The translations under genes were made by a program, and so were the position numbers. The notes beneath the pieces are model-generated. The model did not search any database. It was given only the letters and a program-made list of their open reading frames with translations, and was not told where the DNA came from. From the NCBI RefSeq assembly GCF_014805625.2, contig NW_023998464.1, positions 8,341,813-8,405,812 of the forward strand: a DNA stretch of 64,000 nt, written 5' to 3'. Position 1 is the first letter of the stretch. Each line of letters starts with the position of its first letter. Shown here one piece after another: positions 1 through 14,000 of this stretch. This DNA is from Glossina fuscipes. Taxonomy: Eukaryota; Arthropoda; Insecta; Diptera; Glossinidae.

Positions 1-1575
1 TGGTTGTTTATAAAAGTAATTTACGTATCACTTAAAAGGGACTACGTATGCATGTATATGTGTTGTGAACGTGTATCTATATATACATGTATAGAAAAGG
101 AATGCAACTAAACTGAAATCACATTTCATTATAATGAAATGATTTTATGTGACAAAATATGCATGGATGTTTTTCCATGCGTGTGTGCGTGCGCGCACGT
201 ACATTTGTGTGTGTGTGTGTGTCTATGCCTGTATATATATTATCGCAATTTATTGGACTTTAGATGTCAAAGCCAACAATATATATACTGAGTTTGTATG
301 TATATGAGCGCATGTAGTATTATAGTTGCCTACAAACAGATTTTTCTACGGCCATTAAACGAAGGCATAGTTTAAATAATTCGTTACTGCAAATACAACT
401 CCCTAAAGTATGTTTGGAAAAATGAAAACATTCCATTTATCTGGAATAGAATAGTGAGACAGACCTTTAAGCCTATAATTTAGTGAGCCGCTTAGTTTAC
501 ATTATCTATTTACGGTTAGTCAAAAAACTTATCAATGTTATCAATGTTATCTTTTTCCATATGGACGATCAAAGAAGAATTTTGTCCGACTGAATGCTCG
601 TCGCATATCAGATTTCACTGCACTGACGTGAATTAGAGATTCGTGGCTTAGAACTTTAATTTAGTCAAAAATAAAACTTTGGCTTTATAATCTAATCACC
701 TAAAATGTTAAGAGGTCATTTGCTGTTTATAAACCATAAGGTGAGTATTCAACAAACGGCTAAAGCTTTATAAAAATTCCATTGTAGCTGCCGTTTCCGT
801 TCTAATGTTAGCATTGCGAATAATTTGAATCTTTTAAAAATTAATGTAACTCGTAACTGTTGGTAGATTGCATACTATTTGCTTCAGTTGGGCTTGTTTA
901 GTTTGGTTGCGGAAAATATTTCAAACTAACAAAACATTGTCAAACTATTGCTATCTATGGAGTTATGTAGACTAACAAAAAACACATAAGTTAAAAGAAT
1001 TGAATTAATTTCTATAATTTGTTTTTTTTTTTTTTTTGCTTACAATAAAGACATGCCCTTGTCCACAGCTCTCTTTTAATTTTAGGCTAACAAATGCATT
1101 CTTTTCGCAGAACTGGTTTTCTGGTCGCATAAATTCTCTTAAAACAGTTACAATAACCGATAGTCGACACTGAACGATGGAGATTCAAGTGCTTTCCACC
1201 AAAGGCATGTAAGCGTCGTATCAATATGTAGATGGAGCCCGTCAGGCGATTTAAGCATTTCCTGAAGTAAGTATTCGGCAGTAAGAACTTGCTCTGGTGG
1301 CTTATCAAGTTTTAGTCGAGTGCTAGAACATATAATCCAGATGATTTAAGCCCATAGCTGACCATCTTAGCAACACATAATTGCGTTGTGGCGCATTCTA
1401 CACGCACGACTTGTTTAACCAATTGAACAATCTGTAAACAAGACATACAATTATGTAATGAGATCACCTGTGCATGTGTTTTAAGCGCTTCTTTAAGTGC
1501 CAAGTCGCACGGGTAAGCGTTTTAGGCGCTTCCCTAAATGACTTAGTAGCATTTAGTGTAATGGTAAATATATAA
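1..1575. other. AT-rich non-coding flank
   Basis: No supportable gene is seen. The stretch holds a short GT microsatellite near 207-223 and a T16-17 run near 1021-1037. The small open frames around 1087-1503 lack splice context and protein character, so they were not annotated. Confidence 0.5.
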
Positions 1576-1893
1576 TATATTATTATTATAATTTTACATT
1601 AATGCAGTAAATTCTTAGACTAAAGAAAAGACATTGAGCACTAGCAACACAGGCTATCGGGTCTAATTTATATAAACGTACATTAGATATTGAGCCTAGT
1701 ACTTTTAACAAAGTAATATATTGAAGTGATATTCTGTTCTGGAGCTAATTTTAGAATGTCCAAAGGGTTAATAGTTCCAAATGTAATACTTCTAGCCAAG
1801 GAAAAGTTAAGACAGTCGCAGAGAATGTGCTTTATAGTGAGAATTTCTCCACAACTGCAAATAGAGGTTAAATTTTTGCTTTTTCATGGTAGA
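1576..1893 (-). mobile_element. 5'-truncated 3' end of an I-like LINE
   Basis: Read on the minus strand, this matches the last ~300 bases of the LINE at 21349-25146. It carries the zinc-knuckle-like C-terminal coding part (..CxC..H-I-L-x-D-C..), then the stop, the conserved block gccgatagcctgtgttgcta, the block agtctaagaattta, and a TAA-rich tail running out at about 1576. The reading frame is damaged. It is a dead, 5'-truncated copy, as is usual after incomplete target-primed reverse transcription. Confidence 0.8.
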
Positions 1894-4800
1894 GAATTTG
1901 CAATATATTGAAAAAAACTTTCATTACAAACAAGAATAATAATAGAAAGCCCCTCATTCAACCGATTCCCCCATTCTAATATCGCTTAAGCAATTCATCG
2001 CCTTTAGCCGAGTGGAAAAAGGGCTTGCAGTGATGCTAGAAAGTCCTTAATTGCTCTAGCCAGTAGTCGAGGTCGAGATATTCACATAATGAGCGCTTCA
2101 AGTCCAATAGCGATTGATCAATTCATTGCGATAGTGTGCGATAGTTTCACGAAATTTTTAAATTCTGATAATCGTAGAAAATAGAAATTCTCACTAGTTG
2201 ACTGAACTATATGAAATTTTTTGGCTATAAATATAATACAACATAATTCTTAATATTCCTATACTGAACTATACTATCTCACTGTCTTTCGAATTCAAGT
2301 CATGTAGCATCTAACTTTCGAAAGTCTCGCCAATACCCGAAGTATCTAAAAATAGGACTTTAGAACTTTATATTGAATCTTTCATTCATTCGACTTTAGT
2401 AGTCTATCCTCTTGAGCTCAATGGCAAAGTCTCCATTTGTGAAGTTTCGCTCCACATTAGTTCGATCGCATTAGAAGCTTCCTTTAATACTTGAATGGAT
2501 TTCAGTGACTGAGTGTTCCGTGAAGTGCTATTTTAATAACTTGGGGCCACAACGAATGTTAAAATTCTCGCTTAGGCTAATAAAAATAATGAAAAGAGAA
2601 AGAAATTATTTCAAGCGCTTAAGAACACTTTATATATACACATTTGGAGAGAACTTGTGCTATCAGCAAAATCACACAAAATCCCAAATATTTCCGCACC
2701 ACAATTGATGGCCATACATACAAATATACCAAAAAAATAAAAAAAAAGCAAAAGAGAAACAAAAACAAGAAGCACAAAACGGGAAGCCAGCTTTATAGAT
2801 TGCATGCAACACTGAACAGAGCTAAACCAAAGTATATCTTATTGAGCAAAACGTTATATTGTTAGAGACCATAGAATTTGTGAACCCATCGTCATACCTA
2901 CTCGCACCTACCGCACAATGTGTTGTAAACGTTGGATAAAAAGTTTCATTTGTTTTCCTTTTTCTTTCGAATCTATAATATCAAGCTGCACTACTAACTG
3001 CAACACATATGTGTACACTCATATATGCTTATATATGCTCAATACAGATATATGATGGTGTTACCAGCAGTTACTTGATTGTAGAAATAATGATAAAAAA
3101 TAGCATAGAATATATGGGCTATTTCCGAGCAACAGCTTGCACTCTTTCTCCATATATATAGGTATATGTATATGAAATTTGAATGTGGTTGGCTGACTGG
3201 CTGGCTTAACAGGATTTACGACTATTGCACTTTCAAAACATAAATATTGTGACAAATTTGCGCAAAAATATTATAGACATACATGCAAATCCATGCACAC
3301 ATCAATATAGGTGGACGTATGCTGTATATGCTAACAGCGAATCTACGTAAAATAAATGTGTGCTAAAATGTAAGGTTATATTGGTATTATTGTCGCCCAT
3401 TCCCCAAATTTTTGGCAATATTGGTTGAACATTCAGTTTTCATTTACAGGTTATTTTATGACTGCATTTTACTTTAAGGATAAATTGTTATTGAATATAT
3501 GCATTTGCTATGCATATACATTACCTTGCGCGTATATCGAACCGCTACGTATGTCTGGGCAGGCAAAGAAATTCTTCATGTTTTTTGGGGGTGGTACGTT
3601 ATCCTGCGTAAACACTGGTATGCATATGTAGGTATGCTTTTAAAATAAGCAATATATTCTACTTAATTACAAACTTACTCTAAAGGAAGGCATACAAATG
3701 CATTTATGAAAGTTTTCGGAGATTTCGAACTCTTTAATATAGTCAAGAAAAACTTTATTCATAATGGAAAGAGCAAGTAAATAAGCAAGTAAGCAAGCCG
3801 TCTTCGACGTGGTTATATTTTATACGTTGAATACTTTAATGCAATTCGAGACAAATCGAGAGTCTATGTACATCGAATTCAGCTGGATTCAGTGGTAAAT
3901 ATTACATGCAAAATTTTTCGTAGACGTCTATTAATTCAAAAATGGGAAGGGCAATGTTAAAGGCATGAAATATTTTCGCATTTTCAAGCATCTCACGGAT
4001 AACTACTAAGGTCCGCATATCGTATTTTAACACATATTTTATCCTTCACCTGAGTTTATTTGTATAAGTAATAATGAACACCAAAGACAATTATCACCGA
4101 ACTTTATCATCAATGTCTCTTAAAAAAACATTGTACCACAACCTTTACCTAACACTTTGATGGCCTTTAAGTAAACCACAGTGGCAGTGACAAAGAAGGT
4201 GGCACGTGGCTTGTGACGGAAGCACTATATTCGAACATTTAATGACATTGGCACAATAGCGGTATTAATGGGGGGCTACAGCATAACAACGAATTTTTTC
4301 TTGACTTGGAAATTAAACAAACATGCTAGCACATTGACATATGCTAGAGATAAACAACAACAACATACGATTGTCGTTTGCCATTAATCACTAGCTATAA
4401 TGAACTTCCGGCATTTTTCAGTTGCGGCTCGGTTCACTTTAGTTAAGTTTGCTTTGCTCTTGCATAGTAACCTTTAATAGCGGATCTTGCCAAGAAACAT
4501 GCCAAAACTACATAAACTGTAAGTATAGATGTGTGCGGATGTGTATACGTGTGTGTTTTTGTACGTCTAAATTTCGTGTCCCTAACATGTGATGCAGCAT
4601 CTAATTGCAAGCAATTGTTTCGATTCCATGGAATGTTTACAGCCTTTCATTTTTTGTTTGTTGCGCTGTTGTTATGTCATTAGTGTCATATTGCGAAAAT
4701 TATCGTTATACATATTGGAGGCTCATTTTTACCAACTGTACTATGGAGCCGTAATTCGAGTGCCTACGTAAAAACAATAAATAGTCGTTTGACTTTATTG

Positions 4801-5324
4801 CTGTTTATTTACGATCTTTAATTTTCGTATAAATGTAGTCTCTTTTCTTTTCTTTTTTTAAATTAGTTTGGCCGACAGAAATTTCTGACAATTTAATGTA
4901 CAACAATATTTAGGGACTGACAATATAGTTAAAACCTGAAAAGAAAATTATTGACTAATATCAAAAAAAAGGAAGATGAATACCACGCCGTAACTAAGCA
5001 GATTCCTGTTTGATGTTACAGGATAATTGCGCAAGCCACAAGTTTCCATTGATCCTTAACTTTCTCTGAGTGCATTTTCCATATCTTTCCTATTTAGGAC
5101 GTATATACTGAAGCAATATTCAGTTCACCTAAAAAAAAAGGTTGAAGATTCACCCGTGTCTAGGCATGGATTGGTTACGAAGCCTGCAATAATTTTTTTT
5201 TAATTGTAAATAAAGAAGGAAAAATCTGGTGTTAGTTCATGCTTCGATAAAAAAGCCAGCTTTATTGGTCGCCGTTCATCTCCAGCCAACCAAGTGTTTA
5301 TATAACCAAAACTGAAAGCTGTCT
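1894..5324. other. Intergenic, nothing recognised
   Basis: AT-rich sequence with many stops in all frames. The longest open frames are 60-75 codons and look like chance. No RNA gene, long repeat or splice-linked exon series was seen. Confidence 0.4.
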
Positions 5325-7140
5325 TAATTTTTTTTTTCTTCTGTTATTTAGCAAATTAACACCCGAACATTCGCTGGGATGTGTAAAAAAGTTCCAATGT
5401 GAATGCACATTTCTCTGTTTGGACCTTAGTAAACTTGACGTTAGATTTGGAATATAATATTATTATTTGTTTATTTTAGTGATTATTTGATTAAACTACT
5501 ACTCGTCCGCCACGTAGGATAGAAAAAAAGAGAGAGGACTAAGTTCCGATGTGTAAGATACAATGTGGTATGGGAATATAAAAAATGTTATGAAGGATTT
5601 TATGACATTGTCGATTGTCCTCAGATCTGCAGCAATCACAGCACGATCATTAAAATGAGATGGTCTGGACGATGCGATTTTATCTGCAGTGTTATTCCCA
5701 AGAATGCCCATGTGACTGGGCACCCAGAGAAAGTGAAAACTAAATATATCCCGTTTGAGGTTATAAAGTAAAGATCCTCTAGGATCGCAAGACATTCAGC
5801 CGAAAATATAGTGCTATATGGATGATTTGAGAAGTAGGCTTCTATGTTAATATCTGGAAATCAAACGCCTCTGCCTACAACATCGGTCTTAGATCCATCA
5901 GTAAAGATGAGATGAAATGTTTCCATTTGGTATTAAATACGAGTAACGATCTTTGCCGGAGTAACTGTGGATTTTCTCACTGGTGAGAATTTAATTACTG
6001 ATCGAAAATATTGAGAAACAAGAGGAATTTTGAATAAGCTATGTATATCAGTTCTTAGAATGTTATTAGTTTTGTCAGCAAAAAAGAAGGAAGGAGAGGA
6101 ATTGAGAGATATAAAGTTATAAATGAAAGGTAAGGCCGGATGAATCTCAAAAAATAGAATTTTATTAGATGAAAAATTGGCGAGTAAATGAAACCTTTCT
6201 TGTATACGTTTAACATTTGCCGTCTGTTCCAAACTTAGTGTGTGTGTAGAATTTATCCCACCATTAGCCGCACGAAGTCGTTTCCATTGGATACTGCATA
6301 ATTTCAGAAAGACCTTCTTTGGGATGTCCAATAAGAATGAACAGGGGTATTCTAATTATGGTCTGATTAAGCCATTATGCAAGAAGGGTCAAAAAATACC
6401 ATAAATATATTTCAATGCATTAATAAGTTGAAAACATTATTTGGCGGTTTTGTCAATGTAAGTCGAACGTTTTAGCAAATGGCATAGAAGAGTCATATTT
6501 GAGAAGAGAAGTAACCGTAATGTCTTTCCATTGTTTTGAAAAGACCATGCATTTCTCTTATTAACTGAAAGTGTGAGTTGGAGACTCGAAACGAGAAGAA
6601 AGAGCGTCGAGGGCAGATTGCAAAGCACGCCTACGCCTACGCAAATCAGAGCTAGAACTTAGAATGACAAGATATTCTACGGTAAATCACAGAACTTGGT
6701 AGAGAGCTCCAAAGAGAGAAGAATAGAAGTTAAGATGTTAATATTGACAAAATCAAACACTGAAATTATGTCCAGAAGGCAGGCAACGAGAACGTGGTTC
6801 ATGGCAAAAGCCGAGTTCCTTGCTGACAACAAAGTGTCAATGACGTCTGGGGCAGATCTGCAACGTCTAAATCCAAATTGAAAATTGCTGAGGATATGTT
6901 TGGACTCGAGATATCATTCTAGACGTCGGTGAAATCTTCCTAAGGATGGAAAGTAAGCCAATACATCTGCAGGAATTAAGATTAATTGATGAGTTATTCT
7001 TTCTTCTTAAAGTGAAGAATTGGGAAGAGGGTACATAGCCGGTAACTAGACTATTGTTAATTTCTTTTAGTAACATTAATCTGTTTTCAATATTCAAGAT
7101 TTTGAGGTGATTGTTGTCTTCAGTTCTACTTTGCTCTCAT
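5325..7140 (-). mobile_element. Non-LTR retrotransposon relic (RT and RNase H)
   Basis: On the minus strand, in order, are a reverse-transcriptase finger/palm remnant (about 7097-6870), a palm region at about 6690-6440 in which the expected Y-A-D-D is degraded to a T-V-E-Y-like string followed by V-I-L-S-S-S, and a C-terminal RNase H domain (6331-5499). The RNase H part shows the typical F-L-W-V-P-S-H-M-G-I-L-G-N-N-x-A-D motif (about 5690-5720) and an A-E-C-L-A-I-L-like helix at about 5810. After the stop at 5499 comes a ~170-base 3' UTR ending in an A-rich run near 5325. Frameshifts and stops break the frame several times. The 3' UTR differs from that of the I-like LINE, so this is a second LINE family; the clade was not assigned. 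Confidence 0.8.
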
Positions 7141-10100
7141 AGATGTCATTAAGAATTCTTTATGTTGCCATAAACGAATAAATTTATTGATATATATTGG
7201 TTAGACATGCGTTCATTTAAATTGAAAACGTTCAACAATATTTATTCGCATTTGTAGCCTAAATGACATTTAGTGGATAATATTGTTTCATCAGCGAATG
7301 CAAATAAGACGTAAAGCCAGGTACTTTGGTTGCAACAACATGATAGCTTAAGTTGACGTCAGAAAATGCAATAGAACATACATTTATACATTTGCTTACA
7401 CATATATACATACCTGTATATAGATGTTATTTTTAAATATTCATTAGCATATATAAACATCAAAAAAGTCCGTCTACTACGTGTTATCCCTGTTCATTCT
7501 TTTGTATATATATTATATATGTATACGTATGTATATGTGTATATATATTAAATATCGTTCTTACCCTTCTTATAATTTGGAAAAAAGAAAAAAAAGAAAA
7601 CACAAACACAATGCACACTCTTAGTGAATGTTAATATTTTCCATATTCATACATACATAAACGTCCAGGTAGTGAACGTTTTTGCTGCTTAATCAAGTTA
7701 AGAGCGATTTTAATTTTTTGCTTTTACAATTTCCTAATTTTTTCCCAAACAATTATTTTAATATATACAAGAAATTCCCGAAAATTTATTATTTGTTTAA
7801 CAAAAGTACGAATAAAAGAAAATTTTCTAAAAATCACAATATAATTAATTTTAAGAGCAAATTAACAATCGATTGGAACCAATGCTTGGTAAGAAAAAGT
7901 GCCTCAACTGTGTTGATGGAAAATATTCAGACAAAACATATGAGTTCTCAATTGCTAACTCGATAGAATTGCTAACTTGTAGAATTTACTTTTATTTCTT
8001 GCAAGAAAAAAGAAATTACAAGTACAAAGTGTTCCTGCATATTTTATATAGGGTGCAAAACAACCCTAACACCTTAAAAACGAAACGTTCTTTGATAATA
8101 TTTTTGTACCGGTCTTCTTGATACTTATAAATATATTTTGTTGGTCTGCTTATTGATACTTGGAAATGTAACAGCATAATAATATTCAAGGATATTATAG
8201 AGAAGATATTTATATGTTAAAAAACATCATTTATAAAAAATACTGAAAAATGGCAACATTGTGTATGGCTTATTCACCTGAAATAGTTCTGTGGCATTAC
8301 TTCAATTTTAAATTTAAAAAAAGAAGGAAAAATCATTTAATGCTCGCGCCTACGCCTAAATAAGAATGTAGGATTTTTAGGTGTATTGGCGTCTGTGTGA
8401 CTGATGAGTACTCGAATAATAAAAAATTAAATTTTCGATGAAAGGAAACCAATCTACGATAAAGACTATCATTTAAATTAATTTACTTAAAAAAAGCACC
8501 CGCGTACTTGGCTAGTAAATAATACTTTTAAAGATGTTGTAAGAAAATAGAATGCAAAATAAAACTTGTTGGAATTCCGCTTCATGCTGTTTTGAAAAGG
8601 CATGTTTGGAGAAAAACACGGGTAAAGTCTTAATATTGTTATAAAATTCGCGTTTTTAAGATAGAGTCCGTATCACTGGAACTTGGATATTTTGTTCAAG
8701 AGAAATACTCTTCAAATACAAAGTTCTTTTATTTACAATTATATTTCTTTCAATGTAAGATTATTCACAATTTATTTTTGGCAATACTTTCGACTGCTTA
8801 ACTCAAATATTCTTTTTCTACCACCACTGCCTTTTACAAATATTCTATTTATATACATTTTTACCATCACATTACTAGTACCTATTTTTGTAGTTTTATT
8901 TTTAATTCGTTAACCTGCTTTTCTGGTACCCGTTTTCCTCGGCCGGCAGCTGCATGCTGCGAACGTGCATTTAGTTTTTCCCTCTTTAGGGATTTTATTA
9001 CTTAGCTGGAATGAACAGAATTTGGGATTTCCATAACAATATGTTTTTATTGGTTATCCAATTCTTTTTATTTTGTTCTTTTTAGTCCGCTATCCCAGCA
9101 TCACAGAAATGACCTTGTATGTATAAGGAGTCATCCTTATTCCCTTTCCTCCAAGACAATACGCTCGAAAGAGACTTTTTGCTTCTGCAACTGATTCAAA
9201 ATCTTTTAAAAATAAGAATTCTTCAGCAACGTGACATGTGGTTGGCGATCGTTAAGTAGCACTCACTCTTCTGTTAGAAGCATTGCTGGAATAATTCAAT
9301 TCATGATTGTTACTTATTCTTTTTATCTCCGTAATTAAATACAAAACCTTGGTTTACCAACCGCAGCCTCAGATGGGACTTTATTTGCCTTATTAAGGGG
9401 CTGAGGTTTAACTGCTTAGTATGCAATGATCACCTGTACAAAATAACATAGTGAGTATGTGTGAGGTTTTACAATCTCCTGGCCGTCTTTTATTTATCCG
9501 CCCGAATGCCGCCACTATGTATCCGCCGTTCCGCAGTATTTTTGACATTTTTCACCAACGCAATTTGCCGACTTATGCCGCAATCTTTGCTTTTTTTAAA
9601 GCTGATCTTACTATGAATCTACTCCTTCACATACTCCTTTACTAATAACTAACTAATGGACTAATTGCAACGAAACAAAAATTTCAAGAGTAAGACTTTA
9701 CCCATCGACTAGATAATATATGAGGAAAGGATTACAACAACCACCGAATTACAGGAGCAGCTTGAGAATCGCAATTTGTTAGGTTATTAAGTCAGTTGCG
9801 TCTATTTTTAAAAAGAAAAAACCACATTTTCATCTTTGCATCTTTAGAGAAAGCGAACCCGAATGTATGTACGTTTCTTTCCTTACTGACATGATCGGTG
9901 GATTATATTCTTTTCTATTAACAATATTTAGGGAGTAGCTAGAAATGTCGCCAAAACAATTTTACATTTGCAACAATTCAGCCTAAAAAGCATGTGAAGT
10001 CATTGAGGGAAAGAAAGAAAAATTTGTATTAGTGAAGCATGTAGCAAGCTTTCTCTCAAGCCCCTTTTTGCTTTGGTAAGTCGAAACAAGAAACCATATT

Positions 10101-10606
10101 GCGCACTGATTAGATTTTTCTATAGGACCTCTTTTGCAATGATAGACTAAAATTTTATTTAGGAGCAAAGAATTGGCAACGCATTACCCATAAATTGAGT
10201 CCGAAAGTTAAAAATTTAAAATATTCTTCATTCCCTTCTATCCTCTAAAGGCCTTACCGCAACCCTGAAACAATCACAATCACAAAAAAACGAAGGTTAA
10301 TGGAAAAAGGCACGGTTGAAATATCCATTTAGATTGCCACAATAGTGGGTACATTACATTTCCAAACGTTTGTAAAGTATAAGAATCGTAAACATCAAAA
10401 AATTGTAATCGATTGCTGAAATAATACCAACTTCGAAACTTTTTCTTAAACACTAAGTCTAAGCATTTCGGATTTCGAATTGTCCGCAATTGCCCAAAGG
10501 CTAACGATGACATTTATCTATCCCTGTTTAAAAAACTCTATGCCGCTTATAAAAAGTTAAGCTGAAATCAGAATCAAAGGAAACGGATATGGAACGGGAC
10601 ATAATC
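7141..10606. other. Intergenic, nothing recognised
   Basis: AT-rich sequence. The densest simple-sequence part is an AT/GT stretch at 7500-7560. Two GC-richer patches (8935-9000, 9440-9560) may be old repeat fragments, but no protein match was readable. Confidence 0.4.
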
Positions 10607-10619
10607 TTATTTTTGTTCA

Positions 10620-10988
10620 TATTATTATTATTATTATTATAAATTTAGACAGAGAATAAATTCTATTATTATTATTATTATTATTAATTTCGCCAGAGAA
10701 ATAAATTCTAAGACTAAACTCTTAAAAGCACTAGCATCTAAGGCTATCGGCCTTTATTAAAAGCTCTACCGCACTTGAGATTCGAACCCACGACCACTGA
10801 GTTGCTAGTCGAGACTCTTGCCTACTCGGCCACCCAGGCGGATAGAATAAATTCTAAGACTAAAGTCTTGAAGCACTAACATCTAAGGCTTCCGGCTTTT
10901 GTGAAAAACTCTACCGCATTTGGTACTTGTTCCCTCGACCATTGAGTTGCTAGTCGAGAATCTTGCCTACCCAGCCATTCAAGCGGAT
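10620..10988 (-). mobile_element. tRNA-derived SINE copy B, split by copy A
   Basis: This older SINE copy is split into 10620-10664 (its tail: (ATT)n, then aaatttagacagagaataaa) and 10844-10988 (its body and tRNA-like head). Read on the minus strand, the head has a degraded A box (tggctgggtagg) and a destroyed B box. The flanks 10607-10619 (ttatttttgttca) and 10989-11001 (ttatttttattta) agree at 11 of 13 positions and look like a decayed target-site duplication. The inserted younger copy is described separately. Confidence 0.8.
10665..10843 (-). mobile_element. tRNA-derived SINE copy A, with 12-bp target-site duplication
   Basis: This 179-bp element reads, on the minus strand, as a tRNA-like head with A box tggccgagtagg and B box ggttcgaatct (class II Ser/Leu-like). 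A short linker, the tail block ggccgatagcct...gctagtgct...agtcttagaattta and a (TAA)n end follow. It is bounded by a perfect 12-bp duplication, agaataaattct, at 10653-10664 and 10844-10855, so both ends are fixed. The tail is homologous to the 3' end of the I-like LINE at 25061-25146. An intact tRNA gene is excluded because acceptor-stem pairing is absent and the head runs straight into the tail. Confidence 0.88.
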
Positions 10989-11001
10989 TTATTTTTATTT
11001 A

Positions 11002-14000
11002 GCTTCTAAAGAAGCTACGAGCATTATAATCTATTCACGTAACGCCCAGTTCTATGACAAATGGTCATAAAAATTCTTCTATCGAACTCAAAATGAGTTA
11101 TTCCCTGATGAGGGGAAACTAGCTAACCTCCCCTGTGCATTAAGCCATCTTTGCACGAATTGCGCACTGCGGTGATAGCAGCGCGAACGTACCTCTTTAA
11201 AAACTTAACTTACCAGTAAATCTACTCATAATATACGTTTTTCTATATTTTGCAAAACGTTTTGACAGTTTTATTAAATAAATTCTAAACATTATTTATG
11301 TGTCATCCAGCAAAAAAAAACCAATTCCCTGTTTTTTATGTGTTAATTTCTTTTATTGTTGATTTTTTTAAATTAAATATGAATCCGCCAGGGGTTGCAC
11401 AAACGCAGCAGGAAATCAAGAATTTGATTTATGTCATTGAGTTGTTTAACTGCGGTCACGCAGTTTTACAAAAAAAGTAAATAAATAAATAAATAAACTG
11501 AAAAAGAAGAAAACCACATTTTACTTTATACGAATCTTGGATACTCACCGCCTAAAATAAAGTTTAAGTAGTGTAGCAAATGAATTCTTCTTAACGATGA
11601 TAAATTCATCCTTGCATGCAGACGGACCGCTGTATTTAACGGCCCGCAACATATTAGATCAACCTCGCTTTTGCATAAGATTTTTAGGGTATTTAGGGGC
11701 AATATAGCGTTCGCATGTAAAGGTCCGATTGGAAGTTATTGATAAAAACTTTTGAACTATTCAATGTATTTTAAATATTCTTTTCGTTCAAGCTGTAGAC
11801 GTAGAATAGGGTAAGCACAATCGGTAAATGAAAGGCAAATAAATCTGTTACGGTCTAGATAACTCCAATGACAATCAGACCTCTGCTTAGAAGGACAAAT
11901 GGACTGATATCACTTCCAATATTAGAGGTCCCCTCTAATCGTATAACAGCCAAACGCACAAATAGATACGGACAAGTCTAGGTCAAGTCGAACTTAAAAA
12001 TAGTTTAGCCCGGCTTCAGATTTTTATTTTAATATTGTTAATACTTTCGTAATTACCACAAAAACTAAGACACAAACCAACTGACGGACAAAAACTTTTA
12101 ATCAAATCAGAAATAAAAGTGAGAAGTAAGAGTGTCCATACGTAACAGAACAAAAAGACGCTCAAGTAGACGGACGGTCTAATGAAAATTTTTAGCGGAT
12201 AGCCGAAAAATTTACCTGACGTCTATTTAAAGGTATATTAGTTAAGCCTCTATAAAGTTTCTATTTCAACCACCATGTTGTTGTAAGGGACTAACAATCA
12301 AAAAGAAATATGAGTCAAGGGACCATATCAATTCTACGCTTGAAGGTAAACATTAACTTCAAATTTCAACTATGGACACCTTCAAAATTCGAAAGAGGAG
12401 TGCATAGAAAGAAAGATCTGTATTGCTGAAAATCGCTAAATCAGATTAAAACTACAAAACTTGTTACAATTTTCGGCGTTTCACTTTAACTAATAAAATT
12501 TTACAACAAGCACATAGCCGATCCCTAAAATGGCTAAAGACTAATAATAATCTTCTTTCACTTCTACTAATAAGGTTTCAAGTATTTTAAAGGTGAACAG
12601 ATAAATGAAAAGACAGGTATATGAAAATGGGCGGATCTGATTAGCCTTAAAAATATATGCACGTACTTTTAGTCTCCTGGGCTGATGGGCAATGTTAAAT
12701 GAAAAATATTCTAATGAAAAACGTGAATGGTGCTTTGTGTATAATTCAAGTGTTACAAATCATATGACCCAATAAAGATACTTCTTTCTTCTGGATATGG
12801 TTGTAAACGTTTTGTGAAAGCATGAAAGAAGAGATTTGAAAAATATTTTAACGATCTTTTCTTTGTTTGTTTTGTTTCTCTACTTTTTTATTAAATTGAA
12901 AACAAGATTAAAATTTTTTAAAACCTCACCCTTCCTTATTGGAAATAATTGAAAGTTTTGTACCAGTTCTAAGCACAAAATCTCCCAAACGTATAATAAT
13001 TCTCCTCTTTTTTTCTATTTTCCTTTGCAAATCTCTAGATCAAGGGATGTTTGGGATGCGCAAGCACACACATTGTAATCATTATTGACTTGTTCAAATC
13101 ATTCACATATACTATGTATATTTATGTATCCATTACGTACACATATACACTGTCATCAACACAGACAGAAAGCCATTAGTCAGTGCTGATGTTCTTGTAG
13201 ACCTTCATATTTATGCACAACTATGTAGCTGTATGTTTTCTTGTCTGGAGACTGTATTTGCCCCTCTGTCGGCTGCAGAAAGTTTCGTTATTCACTTTTA
13301 CTTTTTCACTTCCTTAACAAAGTTATCAACTGTTGATGTCAATGTGTGATTTTGCACGTTCCTCTTATTAGAGAATTGTTCCCCGTGGGCGTGTGTGTGA
13401 TTTAATACATTCCGACAATTTCCGGCATATTAAAGTAATTTTCCAATCTTGCTGTACATTATAAACGGTTAGAACGCTTCACTTCATTTTACGGTTTCAC
13501 CCTCAATGCAGATGTAAAAATCAAATAACACGTCCGTACGTGTAATATTATTATTGAACACTCTCCTGCATATTTATCTAAGCTCCTATCACTCGCCACG
13601 ATTTTCTTAATTTTCGTCTAGGGCTCTATTAAATTTCGATTTAATTTCTTTTACAGGTACTTAGGTTAACAAATGTTTAAATTTCTTTTAACAAATCTTT
13701 AACAAAACGGTAGGAATAGCTAAAAAGAAGAATATCTTAACCTTGGAAATGCATTTCAGCTAATTTACGCGGTTAAGCACAGCATATATTTGCAAATATC
13801 CAACATATTATTTTGTCTCTTTAAGGTTTTTATAGCTCCGTTCTTTCTTGATTTCTCTAAAGTCAGCTTATATAATCGTTCCGTAACATTGACATTGTAA
13901 ATTTCAACTTATACAACTCCAAGCTTATACGAACAGCTCAGACAATAGAACAGCAAAAGTGTTCTATCTAAAGTTTTGCGCTGCGCAGTTGGCTGAATTT

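Noticed and set aside
8396..8425. Second hammerhead-like string (ctgatgagtactcgaa)
   Set aside because: The GAAA box is GAAT, and stems I and III cannot be drawn.
10780..10842. tRNA gene on the minus strand (A and B boxes present)
   Set aside because: There is no acceptor stem pairing, and it runs directly into a repeat tail with a target-site duplication. It is a SINE head.
11095..11120. Hammerhead ribozyme core (ctgatga...gaaa)
   Set aside because: Stem II would have no pairing, and the flanks do not form stems I and III. It is a simple hairpin.
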